A stretch of 64,000 bases of DNA from Brachybacterium alimentarium (GCF_002332425.1 NZ_NRGS01000022.1:86187-150186); one strand, 5' to 3'; counted from the stretch's first letter, positions 25,059 through 35,577 are shown. Numbers and translations: made by a program. Notes: generated by a model from the letters alone, not told the origin.

Positions 25059-27431
25059 ATGGACCGCCCGGTGCAGCGCGCTGATCTGCGGCTGCTCCCC
25101 GCTGCCGCCTGCATCTGGGCGCTCGCAGTGCTCGGGGTGGCCGCCGGCGCAGCTGCCGCTGTCGCCGCAGGGGCGCTGCTGATCTCCCTCGCGCTCACCG
25201 TGATCGTGCTGGCGGGCCACGGGCCTCGTCAGGCCCTCTTCGCCCATGTGGGAATCGTGGTGCTCGCCGGGGTGCTCCTGTTCCCGGCCCTCCTGCGCCA
25301 CGGCGACGCCGCACAGACTCTCGAGGACGCCGCTGCCGAGGGCGTGGTCGTGGAGCTCACGGTCATCGCAGGAGGTGACCCCTCGCCCCCTGCGTCCGGC
25401 CCCGCCTGGTCGCAGGGCGGTCTCCAGGTGATGGCTCGTACCGAGCGCGGGCCCGCACGCCTCGGTCGCGAGCAGGTCACGCTGCCCGCCTCGTTGCCGC
25501 TCCTGGTGCGCGCCCAGGGCGAGGCGGCACCCGGTCTCGCGCGCGCTCGTGATGGCGACCCGATCCGGATACGAGGAGTGCTCCGCACCAGCGGTTCGCT
25601 GGTGGTGCTGTCCGCTTTTGAGGCGACACCGCTGCACGGGAGCGGACCGGGAGCCTGGGCCCAGACCGCCCGGCATGCTCTGCGACAGCAGGCCCGCGCC
25701 GCGACCGACCACCTGCCCGCCGATGAAGCCGCCCTCGTGCGCGGGATGACCAGCGGCGACACCACCGGTCTCAGCGAGGAGTCCGAGGAGATCATGCGTC
25801 GCGCCGGGATCTCCCACCTGGTCGCGGTCTCGGGCGCGAACATCGCCCTCGTCCTGGCCGCCGTGCTCGGCCCGCTGCTGCTTGCCGGAGTGCGCCGACG
25901 CCCGCGGATCGTGATCGCAGGGGCAGTGGTCGCCGGGTACGTCTGGCTGGTGGGGGACGAGCCCAGCGTGCAGCGCGCCGCCACGATGGCCGTTCCGCTG
26001 CTCGCTGCGCGGTTCGCCGGAGTGCGTGCCTCGCCGGTCGCAGTGCTCGCGCTCACGGTGGCCCTGTGGTCGGTCCTGGATCCGGTGACCGCGGCGTCGG
26101 TCGGCTTCCTGCTCTCCGCCCTCGCCACCGCAGCCATCCTCATCGCGGCCCCGCCGCTCGCCTCCGCGATCGCGGAGGCGAGCGGGCAGCGGCTGGGGGA
26201 GGGGCTGTCACTGGTCATCGCCGTTCCGCTCGTCGCCCAGCTCGCGTGCACCCCACTGCTGATCCTGCTCACCCCCGAGATCTCGCTCTGGGCGGTGCCG
26301 GTCAACATGCTCGTCGGCCCGTTGGTCGGGCCCTCCACCGTGGTCGGGCTCCTCGCCCTCGTCGTCGGCACGCTCTGGCCCGCTGCCGCCCGCCTGCTCG
26401 ACACCGTCGCCGCCGGAGGCGCCCATCTGGTGCTCCTGATCGCCCGTACCGCTGACGCCCTGCCCGGGTCCCGGATCACCGTGCCGGCCGGTGCCACCGG
26501 CGTTCTGCTGGCGATCTCGGCGATCCTCGCGCTCACGATCGCGATCGCCGCGCGCCGAGCACCGCTCGTGCGCTGGGCGACGGCCGCCGTCCTGGTCGCA
26601 GCACTGGCTCCCGGACTCGCGCGGCACCTTCCCACGCACGGCGCGCCCGAGTGGACGATGGCCGTCTGCGCTGTCGGCCAGGGCGACGCGATCCTGCTGC
26701 GGTCGGCGGACGGCACCGCGGAGCAGACCACCGTGCTGCTGGACACGGGCCCGGACCCAGCGGCCCTGCGCGACTGCCTGGACCGACTCTCCGTGCACCG
26801 TCTCGATCTGCTCGTGCTGACGCACCCCCACGCCGACCACACCGGAGGTCGGGAGGCGCTGACCGGGAGCAGGGCGCCGGATGAGCAGTGGATCTGCCCG
26901 CTGCCCGACGCGGCCCGCTCCGTGGTGCCGGACGTACCCGTCACGGTCGCCACCACGGGGCACTCCTGGCAGCGCGAGGGGCTGGCGCTCGAGGTGCTCT
27001 GGCCGGGGTCCGCGCAGGATGCGATCGTCGCGACCGCCCGGGAGGACGGATCCGGCGAGGGGGACGCGGCCAACGACTGCTCCGTCGTGGTCGCGGCGAC
27101 CTGGCCGGACGGGACCCGGATGGTCTCCCTGGCGGACCTCGAACCCGCCGCGCAGGAGCAGGTGGCTGCCGCGGGTCCGGGACGGGCCGACGTCGTCAAG
27201 GTCGCCCATCACGGCTCGCGGCGCCAGCACGAGGAGCTCTACGACCTGCTGGGCGCCGATCTGGCCCTGATCACGGTGGGGCAGGACAACACCTTCGGGC
27301 ACCCCACCGACGACGTCCTGCAGCTCTTGCGGGAGGACGGCACCGCTGTGATCCGCACCGATCAGCACGGCACTGTCGTGCTTCCCTCGGCGGATCCAGC
27401 CGCGGCTCGCGCTGTCGGCCCCGCCCGATAG
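25059..27431 (+). CDS. comEC: ComEC/Rec2 DNA uptake channel protein
   Basis: A 790-residue polytopic membrane protein. The N-terminus has hydrophobic helices and an OB-like domain (residues about 60-200). The Competence channel domain (about 225-480) includes ISHLVAVSGANIALV. The C-terminal metallo-beta-lactamase domain has LTHPHADHTGG near 588-597 and VKVAHHGSRRQH near 712, both active-site-like, so it may keep nuclease function. ComEC moves single-stranded DNA into the cell. The ATG at 25059 lacks a ribosome-binding site and lies 24 bp after the comEA stop. A 17-codon ORF that overlaps the comEA stop (ATG at 25031) spans this start and could help re-initiation. Other competence genes are not in view. 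Confidence 0.92.
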   Translation: MDRPVQRADLRLLPAAACIWALAVLGVAAGAAAAVAAGALLISLALTVIVLAGHGPRQALFAHVGIVVLAGVLLFPALLRHGDAAQTLEDAAAEGVVVELTVIAGGDPSPPASGPAWSQGGLQVMARTERGPARLGREQVTLPASLPLLVRAQGEAAPGLARARDGDPIRIRGVLRTSGSLVVLSAFEATPLHGSGPGAWAQTARHALRQQARAATDHLPADEAALVRGMTSGDTTGLSEESEEIMRRAGISHLVAVSGANIALVLAAVLGPLLLAGVRRRPRIVIAGAVVAGYVWLVGDEPSVQRAATMAVPLLAARFAGVRASPVAVLALTVALWSVLDPVTAASVGFLLSALATAAILIAAPPLASAIAEASGQRLGEGLSLVIAVPLVAQLACTPLLILLTPEISLWAVPVNMLVGPLVGPSTVVGLLALVVGTLWPAAARLLDTVAAGGAHLVLLIARTADALPGSRITVPAGATGVLLAISAILALTIAIAARRAPLVRWATAAVLVAALAPGLARHLPTHGAPEWTMAVCAVGQGDAILLRSADGTAEQTTVLLDTGPDPAALRDCLDRLSVHRLDLLVLTHPHADHTGGREALTGSRAPDEQWICPLPDAARSVVPDVPVTVATTGHSWQREGLALEVLWPGSAQDAIVATAREDGSGEGDAANDCSVVVAATWPDGTRMVSLADLEPAAQEQVAAAGPGRADVVKVAHHGSRRQHEELYDLLGADLALITVGQDNTFGHPTDDVLQLLREDGTAVIRTDQHGTVVLPSADPAAARAVGPAR

Positions 27432-27465
27432 GATCATGCAGGTCCCCGAGCAGTGAGGAGCTCCC

Positions 27466-28452
27466 GTGAGCGATGTCGAGTGGCACAGTGTCGCCCTCGC
27501 ACCGATCGTGCTCGTCCACGGCACCGAGGCGCTGATCGCCGACCGTGCCGTGCAGCGACTGCGAAAGCTGGCCAAGGCGGCGGATCCGTCCGTGGCGATC
27601 CATGAGCTCTCCGCCGATGCCGCCGGTGTCGGCGCGCTGTCGCAGGTCGCCAGTCCGTCCCTGTTCGGAGAACCGCGCTTCGTGCTGGTGCCCGATCTGC
27701 AGTCCGCTCCGGACGCCCTGGTGCTCGAGCTGCTCGAGTACGTGAAGAGCCCCGAACCCGAGGTGGCTCTGGTCCTGGTGCACCGGGGCGGCAACCGGGG
27801 CAAGAAGCTGCTGGACGCCTTGAAGAAGGCCGGCGTGCCACGGGTCGATGCCAGTCCGGTCAAGCGTGCGGGGGACAAACAGGCGTTCGTGGCCGCCGAG
27901 TTCGCCCGCGCCGAGCGTCGGATCCAGCCCGATGCGGTGACGGCGCTCGTCGACGCCTTCGGGACGGACCTGGCCGAGCTCGCCGCCATCAGCCGTCAGC
28001 TCATCGAGGACACCACGCCGGACGAAGGGGAGCAGGCCACTCCGATCACCAGCTCCGAGGTGCATTCGGTGACCGCGGGTCGCGTGGAGTCCACCGCCTT
28101 CGCCGTGGCGGACGCCGCGATCGCCGGGCGCGAGCAGGAGGCGCTCCAGCTGCTCCAGCAGGCCCAGCTCGCGGGTGCCGATCCGGTGCCGATCGTCGCG
28201 GCCATCGCATCGAAGATGAGGTCGCTCGCGAAAGTGACTGCTCCCGGTGCGAATGCGCGCACCCTCGGCATGCCCGACTGGATGCTGCGGAATCTCTCGC
28301 GCGAGGCCCGGAACTGGAGCAGTCGCTCCTTGGCTCGCGCGCTCGAAGCAGTGGCCCGCGCCGATCACGAGGTCAAGGGCGCAGGTCGAGATCCGCGCTG
28401 GTCCGTGCAGCGCATGGTGATGGAGATCTGCCGAGCGCGCCGCGCGCGCTGA
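27466..28452 (+). CDS. holA: DNA polymerase III, delta subunit
   Basis: A 328-residue clamp-loader subunit that opens the sliding clamp ring during replication. The N-terminus (PIVLVHGTEALIADRAVQRL) is the P-loop-less AAA+ domain. PVKRAGDKQAFVAAEFARA near 127 and DLAELAAISRQLI near 168 are typical, and the C-terminal collar domain follows. The GTG at 27466 has GAGGAG 5 nt upstream. It is 34 bp after comEC, the standard comEA-comEC-holA order of many bacteria. It converges on rpsT across a long terminator. Confidence 0.93.
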   Translation: MSDVEWHSVALAPIVLVHGTEALIADRAVQRLRKLAKAADPSVAIHELSADAAGVGALSQVASPSLFGEPRFVLVPDLQSAPDALVLELLEYVKSPEPEVALVLVHRGGNRGKKLLDALKKAGVPRVDASPVKRAGDKQAFVAAEFARAERRIQPDAVTALVDAFGTDLAELAAISRQLIEDTTPDEGEQATPITSSEVHSVTAGRVESTAFAVADAAIAGREQEALQLLQQAQLAGADPVPIVAAIASKMRSLAKVTAPGANARTLGMPDWMLRNLSREARNWSSRSLARALEAVARADHEVKGAGRDPRWSVQRMVMEICRARRAR

Positions 28453-28475
28453 GCCCAAGGGGGCAGGCATAGACA

Positions 28476-28511
28476 AAGGGCCCGACGCGGATCATTCCGC
28501 ATCGGGCCCTT
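28476..28511. terminator. Bidirectional terminator between holA and rpsT
   Basis: A 16-bp stem (28476-28491 with 28496-28511) has one mismatch and a TCAT loop. Left arm begins AAGGGCCCGA and right arm ends TCGGGCCCTT, so both strands end in a T-rich tail, which suits both convergent genes. Confidence 0.8.
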
Positions 28512-28550
28512 CCTCATGCTGTCAGGCGGGGGTGCCGCCGACGAGCATCG

Positions 28551-28817
28551 TCACTTGGCGGAGCCGGCGACCAGCTTCGCGAGACCGGACTTGCGGTTCG
28601 CAGCCTGGTTCTGGTGGATGACGCCCTTGGAGACAGCCTTGTCGAGCTTGCGCGAGGCGGCCTGGAGCGCCTTGTCGGCAGCGTCGGCGTCACCGGTGGA
28701 GACGGCGGCCTTGACCTTGCGAATGTAGGTCTTCAGCTCGGACTTGACGGTGCGGTTGCGCAGACGCGCCTTCTCGTTCGTCTTGTTCCGCTTGATCTGG
28801 GACTTGATGTTTGCCAC
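28551..28817 (-). CDS. rpsT: 30S ribosomal protein S20
   Basis: An 88-residue basic protein that binds 16S rRNA in the small subunit. [21 protein letters not shown] at the N-terminus and [19 protein letters not shown] at the C-terminus are diagnostic. The GTG at 28817 is chosen because the processed protein starts ANIKSQ in the family and AGAAGAG lies upstream; an in-frame ATG at 28853 would add 12 unusual residues. Confidence 0.97.
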   Translation of the reverse strand: MANIKSQIKRNKTNEKARLRNRTVKSELKTYIRKVKAAVSTGDADAADKALQAASRKLDKAVSKGVIHQNQAANRKSGLAKLVAGSAK

Positions 28818-29005
28818 GAAAGACTCTTCTCTAGTGCTGCTGAGGTGGATCATCCATGGCGGCCGAGGAACGGAACCGACGGGGACGGCGGTGGGGATTC
28901 GCCTGGAGACGTCGATACCGGGGTCGCTGCCACGGGTACTCGCCCGGGTCGCACCGCCATCACCCCCTGAGACACAACGGGATCACGGCATGCGCACACC
29001 GAACG

Positions 29006-29036
29006 GTATGTCACACATACGAGGTAAGACCTTACC
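29006..29036. promoter_or_regulatory. Two adjacent inverted repeats upstream of rpsT
   Basis: GTATGT-CAC-ACATAC (29006-29020) and GGTAAG-AC-CTTACC (29023-29036) are perfect palindromes with centres about 16-17 bp apart. They are AT-rich against the local GC background and lie about 190-220 bp upstream of rpsT and about 195 bp downstream of the PemK-like gene. They could be a double operator or the end of a small transcript. Confidence 0.45.
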
Positions 29037-29128
29037 AGAGCAGCTTCCTCGCACGCACCCGGTGTGCGCGGTGTCTCGTCGTCGTACGGACCGACCTCTC
29101 CTGCGTGCCGTGGAGGGGCGAAAGCCGA

Positions 29129-29230
29129 GGTCAGCCATGACCAGCCGAGGTCAGTCAGGGTCAGTCCTGGTCAGGCGAGGCGGGGCGAGGCCTGGCCTGG
29201 CAGGGTGAGCGCAGGTGAGCGCAGGTGAGC
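29129..29230. repeat. Ten-base-pair phased short repeats
   Basis: GGTCAG occurs at 29129, 29149, 29159 and 29169, that is at multiples of 10 bp, and GCAGGTGAGC is repeated in tandem at 29211-29230. Between them GGTCA-GCCA-TGACC (29129-29142) can fold as a hairpin. The array lies directly after the stop of the PemK-like gene. The rest of the 413-bp gap from 28818 shows no gene. Confidence 0.5.
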
Positions 29231-29881
29231 TCAGACGGGCCAGCCGTGCGTGGAGCGCACCGCGTCGGCGACCCGGTCGAAGCGCGACCGGTCCAGCCGT
29301 CCGCCCTCCCGCCGCACGGTCGCTGGGTCCAGCCGCAGCAGTCGGTCCGCGCGCACCTCGGAGGGCCGTCCCTTGCGGTCCCAGTCACCGGCACCGATGT
29401 CCACCCAGGTGGAGCCGTACTCATCGGTCGTGATCTCGCCGGCCCTCGCCCGGTCCCGCGAGGTGAGCATGAGCGCCACCAGCACCTGGCCGGAACCGTC
29501 GGCGCCCCCGGCGGCTGCCGCCTCCTCGGCGAGCACGAGCACGGGTCGGTCCTTGCCCTGGCCCAGGTCCTCCTCGTAGTGGACCCACGCCCACACGACC
29601 TCGCCCGGATCGGGGCGGTCATCGGCGTGCGGGGAGTAGCTGATCGCGACGGGGCTCGAGGGCTTCCGGTCCTGGAGCACCTGATCAGAGACCGCAGCGC
29701 TGGAGCGGGACGCATCGGAGCGGTGCCCGTCAGCGGGGGACCGGGTGCCGGACTCGCCGCGTCGTCCGGTGGTCGACACCGCGCGGACGGCGGCACGACC
29801 CAGGTCGCGCGCCCCACGACGAACTGCGGGAGAGCGGGCTGCGAAGCGCAGCACGGAGGACAACCGGGAGGACAGGGACAT
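29231..29881 (-). CDS. PemK/MazF-family toxin-like protein, orphan
   Basis: A 216-residue protein. Residues about 80-216 look like the PemK/MazF endoribonuclease fold: PGEVVWAWVHYEEDLGQGKDRPVLVLAE is the typical first strand pair and basic loop, and ALMLTSRDRARAG is the next block. The first 80 residues are Arg/Ser-rich and not part of the family, so the protein is about twice normal toxin length. No antitoxin-like small gene lies beside it; the neighbours are rpsT and a divergent ATP-grasp gene. It may therefore be a domesticated member rather than an active toxin. ATG 29881 is chosen over 29908; no clear ribosome-binding site is seen. Confidence 0.75.
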   Translation of the reverse strand: MSLSSRLSSVLRFAARSPAVRRGARDLGRAAVRAVSTTGRRGESGTRSPADGHRSDASRSSAAVSDQVLQDRKPSSPVAISYSPHADDRPDPGEVVWAWVHYEEDLGQGKDRPVLVLAEEAAAAGGADGSGQVLVALMLTSRDRARAGEITTDEYGSTWVDIGAGDWDRKGRPSEVRADRLLRLDPATVRREGGRLDRSRFDRVADAVRSTHGWPV

Positions 29882-29922
29882 GATTCTCGATTCCAGGATG
29901 CAGCACACCCCGTCGGCGCGGG

Positions 29923-29928
29923 TACGGT
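29923..29928 (+). promoter_or_regulatory. -10 box for the ATP-grasp gene (leaderless)
   Basis: TACGGT followed by 6 nt and then ATG, with no ribosome-binding site, the same arrangement as at the ABC-F leader. Confidence 0.5.
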
Positions 29929-29934
29929 GTATCG

Positions 29935-31632
29935 ATGGTAGGCATGCACGCTAACTCGCTGTTCCAGCGCGCCGAGACCGGATCGACCGGCGACGAGATG
30001 TTCGCTCCCGATGGCTCGGTGCGTCCCACCTATGCCGCGCTGCACGACGCCTTGTCGGGACTGGGCCACGAGGAGTTCCGGACACGCTCGGAGTCTCTCG
30101 CCCGCAGCTATCTCGACCAGGGCATCACCTTCGACTACGCGGGAGAGGAGCGCCCCTTCCCCGTCGACGCGATCCCTCGCGTCATCGCCGCCGAGGAGTG
30201 GTCCCGGGTCTCACGCGGCATCGCCCAGCGGGTGCGCGCACTGGAGTGCTTCCTGGACGACCTCTACACCGAGCAGTCCGCCGTCACCGACGGCGTGATC
30301 CCTGCCGAGCTGATCAGCTCCTCCACCTACATCGTGGACGAGATGCGGGGCTACCGGCCGCCCAACGGCGTGCGCATCCACATCTCCGGGATCGATCTGG
30401 TGCGCGACGGTGACGGTGAGTTCCGGGTGCTCGAGGACAACGTGCGTACCCCCAGCGGGGTCAGTTACGTGCTCTCGAACCGCAGGGCGATGGCGCAGAC
30501 CTTCCCCGAGCTCTTCGGCGACCGTCCTGTGCGGCGGGTGGGCGAGTATCCCGGTCGTCTGCTGGCCGCGCTCCAGGCCGCCGCTGCGGAGATCGCCGAC
30601 GAGGATCCCACCGTCGTGGTGCTGACGCCCGGGCGCTACAACAGCGCCTACTTCGAGCACTCCCTGCTCGCACGGACCATGGGCGTCGACCTGGTGGAGG
30701 CCGGCGACCTGGTCGAGCGCAACGAGCGCATCTACATGCGCACCACCGCCGGGCTGCGCCGGGTCGACGTGATCTACAAGCGCACCGATGACGATTTCAT
30801 CGACCCGGAGGTGTTCCGGCCCGATTCGATGCTGGGAGTGCCGGGTCTGGTGCGCGCGGTGCTCGCCGGCAACGTGGTGCTCGCCAACGCCATCGGCAAC
30901 GGGATCGGCGACGACAAGCTGACCTACACCTACATGCCCGATCTGATCCGGTACTACATGAACGAGGAGCCGGCGCTGCCCAACGTCGACACCTGGCGTC
31001 TCGAGGAGCCGGATTCGCTCACCGAGGTGCTCGACCGGCTCGACGAGCTCGTCGTCAAGCCCGTGGACGGCTCCGGCGGCAAGGGCATCGTGATCGGCCC
31101 GTCGGCCTCTCGCCGAGAGCTCGACGGGCTGCGGGATCGCCTGCTCGCCGATCCTCGCGGTTGGATCGCTCAGCCGGTGGTGCAGCTGTCCACGATCCCC
31201 ACCCTGGTCGAGTCCGGGCCCGAGCCGCGCCACGCGGATCTTCGGCCGTTCGCGCTGAACAGCGGCGACGACATCTGGGTGCTTCCCGGCGGACTCACCC
31301 GCGTGGCGCTCCCCGAGGGCGAGATGATCGTGAACTCCTCGCGCGGAGGCGGTTCTAAGGACACGTGGGTGCTCGCGCGTCCTGCGGGTTCCGGACCTGC
31401 TGCAGCGCCTGCGGAGACCTCCGGGACTGAGGACGAGCGGATCGAGGATCCGCTGGACGACGACTACGACGAGTTCGACGACCTGCCCGAGGACCATTCC
31501 GAGGAGCCCACGCGGGAGCCCGATCCCGTGACCGCGGCGATCCGGATCCTGGATGATCAGGACGTCGACGTTCCCGAGACGCACGACACCGCCACGACGA
31601 AGGGGGCCGATGATGCTCAGCCGGATCGCTGA
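29935..31632 (+). CDS. Circularly permuted ATP-grasp protein (type 2)
   Basis: A 565-residue predicted ligase of the circularly permuted ATP-grasp group (COG2308 type). Conserved blocks are YRPPNGVRIHISGIDLVRD near 139, FRVLEDNVRTPSGVSYVL near 161, VDVIYKRTDDDFIDP near 277, NAIGNGIGDDK near 318 and the ATP loop KPVDGSGGKGIVIGPS near 371. The last 85 residues are an acidic low-complexity tail. ATP-grasp ligases form amide bonds; the substrate of this family is not established. It overlaps the following alpha-E gene by 20 bp, the usual partner in many genomes, so the two likely act together. Confidence 0.88.
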   Translation: MVGMHANSLFQRAETGSTGDEMFAPDGSVRPTYAALHDALSGLGHEEFRTRSESLARSYLDQGITFDYAGEERPFPVDAIPRVIAAEEWSRVSRGIAQRVRALECFLDDLYTEQSAVTDGVIPAELISSSTYIVDEMRGYRPPNGVRIHISGIDLVRDGDGEFRVLEDNVRTPSGVSYVLSNRRAMAQTFPELFGDRPVRRVGEYPGRLLAALQAAAAEIADEDPTVVVLTPGRYNSAYFEHSLLARTMGVDLVEAGDLVERNERIYMRTTAGLRRVDVIYKRTDDDFIDPEVFRPDSMLGVPGLVRAVLAGNVVLANAIGNGIGDDKLTYTYMPDLIRYYMNEEPALPNVDTWRLEEPDSLTEVLDRLDELVVKPVDGSGGKGIVIGPSASRRELDGLRDRLLADPRGWIAQPVVQLSTIPTLVESGPEPRHADLRPFALNSGDDIWVLPGGLTRVALPEGEMIVNSSRGGGSKDTWVLARPAGSGPAAAPAETSGTEDERIEDPLDDDYDEFDDLPEDHSEEPTREPDPVTAAIRILDDQDVDVPETHDTATTKGADDAQPDR

Positions 31633-32527
31633 TTCCATGTTCTGGATCGGCCGCTACGTGGAGCGCGCGGACCAGACGGCCCGGATCCTCGACGTCACGC
31701 TCCAGTCGATCACCGAGGACGCCTCGGAGGACGTCGAGCTCGCCTGCGCCGGCGTGTACGAGATCTTCGGCATCACCGATGACGCGAGCGCCGACCTCAG
31801 CGTCCAGGGCGTCATCGACCGTCTGGTGACCGATCGCCAGAACCCCTCGTCGGTCTCCGGAGCGCTGCAGACCGCTCGCGAGAACGCCCGCGGAGCCCGT
31901 GAGGTGCTCTCGACCGAGGTGTGGGAATCCCTGAACACCACCGCGCTGGGGATGCCGCGCGGCGTGCGCCCCTCGCGCATGCACGGCGCGTTCCAGCTCG
32001 CCAAGGACCGGTGCGCCGTGGTGAGCGGTCTGGTGGACGCGTCGATGACGCGTGACGAGGCCTGGCTGTTCCTGCGCATCGGCATGCTCCTGGAGCGGGT
32101 CGACATGATCGCCCGGATCCTGCAGGCCCACGATCTGGAGGACAAGTCCGACGGAGCGACCGTGATGCTGCTGCGCAGCTGCAGCGCCCACGAGGCGTAC
32201 ATCCGCTCCTACCGGGGCCGGGTGCGTGCCGCACAGGCGATCGAGTTCCTGCTGCTGGACTCGATCTTCCCGCGGTCGGCCGCCTATTGTCTGCTGGAGA
32301 TCGACGAAGCGCTCGAGACGCTCGCCAAGCTCCACGGCAGCAGCTTCGACCGCATGGGCACGTCCGAACCGGGCCGACGGATCGTCGGCCGCGCCGCCGC
32401 GAGCCTGCGCTTCCGCTCGCTGGACGACATCGTCGCGGACTTCGAGGACGAGATGGAGCAGCTGCAGAAGGTCACCGGCGCGGTGACCCGAGCGCTCGGC
32501 ACGACCTACTTCAACCCCGCCGCCTAG
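31613..32527 (+). CDS. Alpha-E domain protein
   Basis: A 304-residue mostly helical protein of the alpha-E family (COG2307), almost always beside a circularly permuted ATP-grasp gene. The N-terminal signature MLSRIADSMFWIGRYVERADQ-type block and RIGMLLERVDMIARIL near 158 are typical. The ATG at 31613 has AGGGGG 6 nt upstream; ATG 31610 is one codon longer. No catalytic motif is visible. In other genomes a transglutaminase-like protein is often the third partner; none is present here, and an M23 peptidase follows instead. Confidence 0.88.
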   Translation: MLSRIADSMFWIGRYVERADQTARILDVTLQSITEDASEDVELACAGVYEIFGITDDASADLSVQGVIDRLVTDRQNPSSVSGALQTARENARGAREVLSTEVWESLNTTALGMPRGVRPSRMHGAFQLAKDRCAVVSGLVDASMTRDEAWLFLRIGMLLERVDMIARILQAHDLEDKSDGATVMLLRSCSAHEAYIRSYRGRVRAAQAIEFLLLDSIFPRSAAYCLLEIDEALETLAKLHGSSFDRMGTSEPGRRIVGRAAASLRFRSLDDIVADFEDEMEQLQKVTGAVTRALGTTYFNPAA

Positions 32528-32542
32528 ATCAGGAGGCACGAC

Positions 32543-32869
32543 GTGCGACGTGGACCGCTGGTCACCGCTGCCGCGGCCGGAGTGCTCTGCGCCAACTCCC
32601 TGCCGCACCTGGCGACGGCCGCTGCAGGCCGGACGATGCTCACCCCTCTGGCGGGTCGTGACTCGCCCGCAACGGTGAACGCCCTCTGGGGGGCGACGAA
32701 TCTCCTCGCGGGGCTCGTGCTGATGCGGGCGGCCTCAGGGCGGTCCGCCGAGGCGGGAACTGCGCGCGAGGCGTTCGGGATCGGCGTCGTCGCCTTCTCG
32801 GCCTGGGCCGTGATGGGGGAGCGGCTGCTCGGGTTCAACAGCGCTCCGCATCCTGACGGTCCTCCGTGA
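32543..32869 (+). CDS. Small membrane protein of unknown function
   Basis: I do not recognise this 108-residue protein. It has three hydrophobic segments (about residues 6-26, 46-63 and 77-98) and a short Pro-rich C-terminus. The GTG start has a strong AGGAGG at 6-nt spacing. It begins 15 bp after the alpha-E gene and its stop overlaps the M23 gene start (GTGA), so all four genes from the ATP-grasp onward look like one transcript. Confidence 0.75.
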   Translation: MRRGPLVTAAAAGVLCANSLPHLATAAAGRTMLTPLAGRDSPATVNALWGATNLLAGLVLMRAASGRSAEAGTAREAFGIGVVAFSAWAVMGERLLGFNSAPHPDGPP

Positions 32870-33510
32870 CCGGGGCGGACGAGCCGACCCGCGTCATCGG
32901 TCTCCAGCTGCCCATGCGGGGGCTCATGGTCGCCAGGAACAGCCCTGCCAGCCGCGTGCCCAGTCACGGCACCGAGCTGTTCGCCACCGCGCAGGCCCTG
33001 GACCTCGTGCCGGTCGACGACCGGGGGCGCACCGCGCCCGTCGGCCTCCGCGCGCTTCTCGTCCCGCAGCGCCCCGAGGAGTTCCCCGGGTTCGGCCGGG
33101 AGGTTCTCTCCCCAGCTCCGGGGATCGTCCACGCGGTGCACGACGGGGAAGCGGACCATCCTGCCCACCGCGGCCTCCCATCGCTCCGCTACGCCCTCAC
33201 GCAGTCCCGGCGCGCGGCCGCGGGATGGGCCTCCCTGGCCGGCAACCACGTCCTGATCCGACTGGGCCCGCCGCAGGACCGCGTGTTCCTCGCGCTGTGC
33301 CATCTGCGCCGAGGCAGCATCGAGGTCGTGCCCGGGGAGACGGTCGAGACGGGTCGACTGCTGGCGAGATGCGGGAACTCGGGCAACAGCACGGAGCCCC
33401 ATCTCCACCTGCAGCTGATGGATCACGCGGATCCGGTCACGGCGACACCCGTCGCGTTCGACCTCCCCGGAGGGCTTCCCCGCGACGGCGGGCTCCTCGG
33501 GGAGCCGTGA
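32866..33510 (+). CDS. M23-family (LytM-like) metallopeptidase without signal peptide
   Basis: A 214-residue lysostaphin-type peptidase. Predicted zinc ligands are His34 and Asp46 (PSHGTELFATAQALD) and His181 (EPHLHLQL), with His146 (LCHLRRG) and His179 as catalytic histidines. GETVETGRLLARCGNSGNS near 157-175 is the classic M23 turn. There is no signal peptide or membrane helix, which is unusual for an enzyme family that normally cuts cell-wall or secreted peptides. The GTG overlaps the preceding stop. The position in an ATP-grasp/alpha-E operon suggests it may act on a cytosolic peptide product; this is inference. Confidence 0.85.
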   Translation: MTGADEPTRVIGLQLPMRGLMVARNSPASRVPSHGTELFATAQALDLVPVDDRGRTAPVGLRALLVPQRPEEFPGFGREVLSPAPGIVHAVHDGEADHPAHRGLPSLRYALTQSRRAAAGWASLAGNHVLIRLGPPQDRVFLALCHLRRGSIEVVPGETVETGRLLARCGNSGNSTEPHLHLQLMDHADPVTATPVAFDLPGGLPRDGGLLGEP

Positions 33511-33585
33511 CCCCCGGTGTGACGTCGGCCCCCGCACGGCGGCGTTGCAGGAACGCATCGCGGCCCCATGAGACGATGAGCCGAT

Positions 33586-33605
33586 GCTCCGCGCGCCCGC
33601 GGAGC
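33586..33605 (+). terminator. Hairpin terminator after the M23 gene
   Basis: GCTCCGCG at 33586-33593 pairs with CGCGGAGC at 33598-33605 around a CGCC loop, 75 bp after the M23 stop and 31 bp before lepA. It could end the ATP-grasp operon. Confidence 0.45.
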
Positions 33606-33636
33606 GGAATACGCACGGACGAGAGGACGTAAGCCG

Positions 33637-35511
<1,875 letters not shown>

Positions 35512-35577
35512 CGACGCGCGGCGGCATGACCGCCGCATGATCGCGCTCGGGACCGACCCTCGAGGAGGACCGGACAG

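Noticed and set aside
25031-25084. A 17-codon ORF whose ATG overlaps the comEA stop
   Set aside because: It may aid re-initiation at comEC, but its sequence has no leader features and it has no promoter of its own, so I do not list it as a gene.
29041-29128. Possible tRNA or small structured RNA downstream of the double palindrome
   Set aside because: No acceptor stem, T-loop GTTCGA-type motif or anticodon arm can be assembled.
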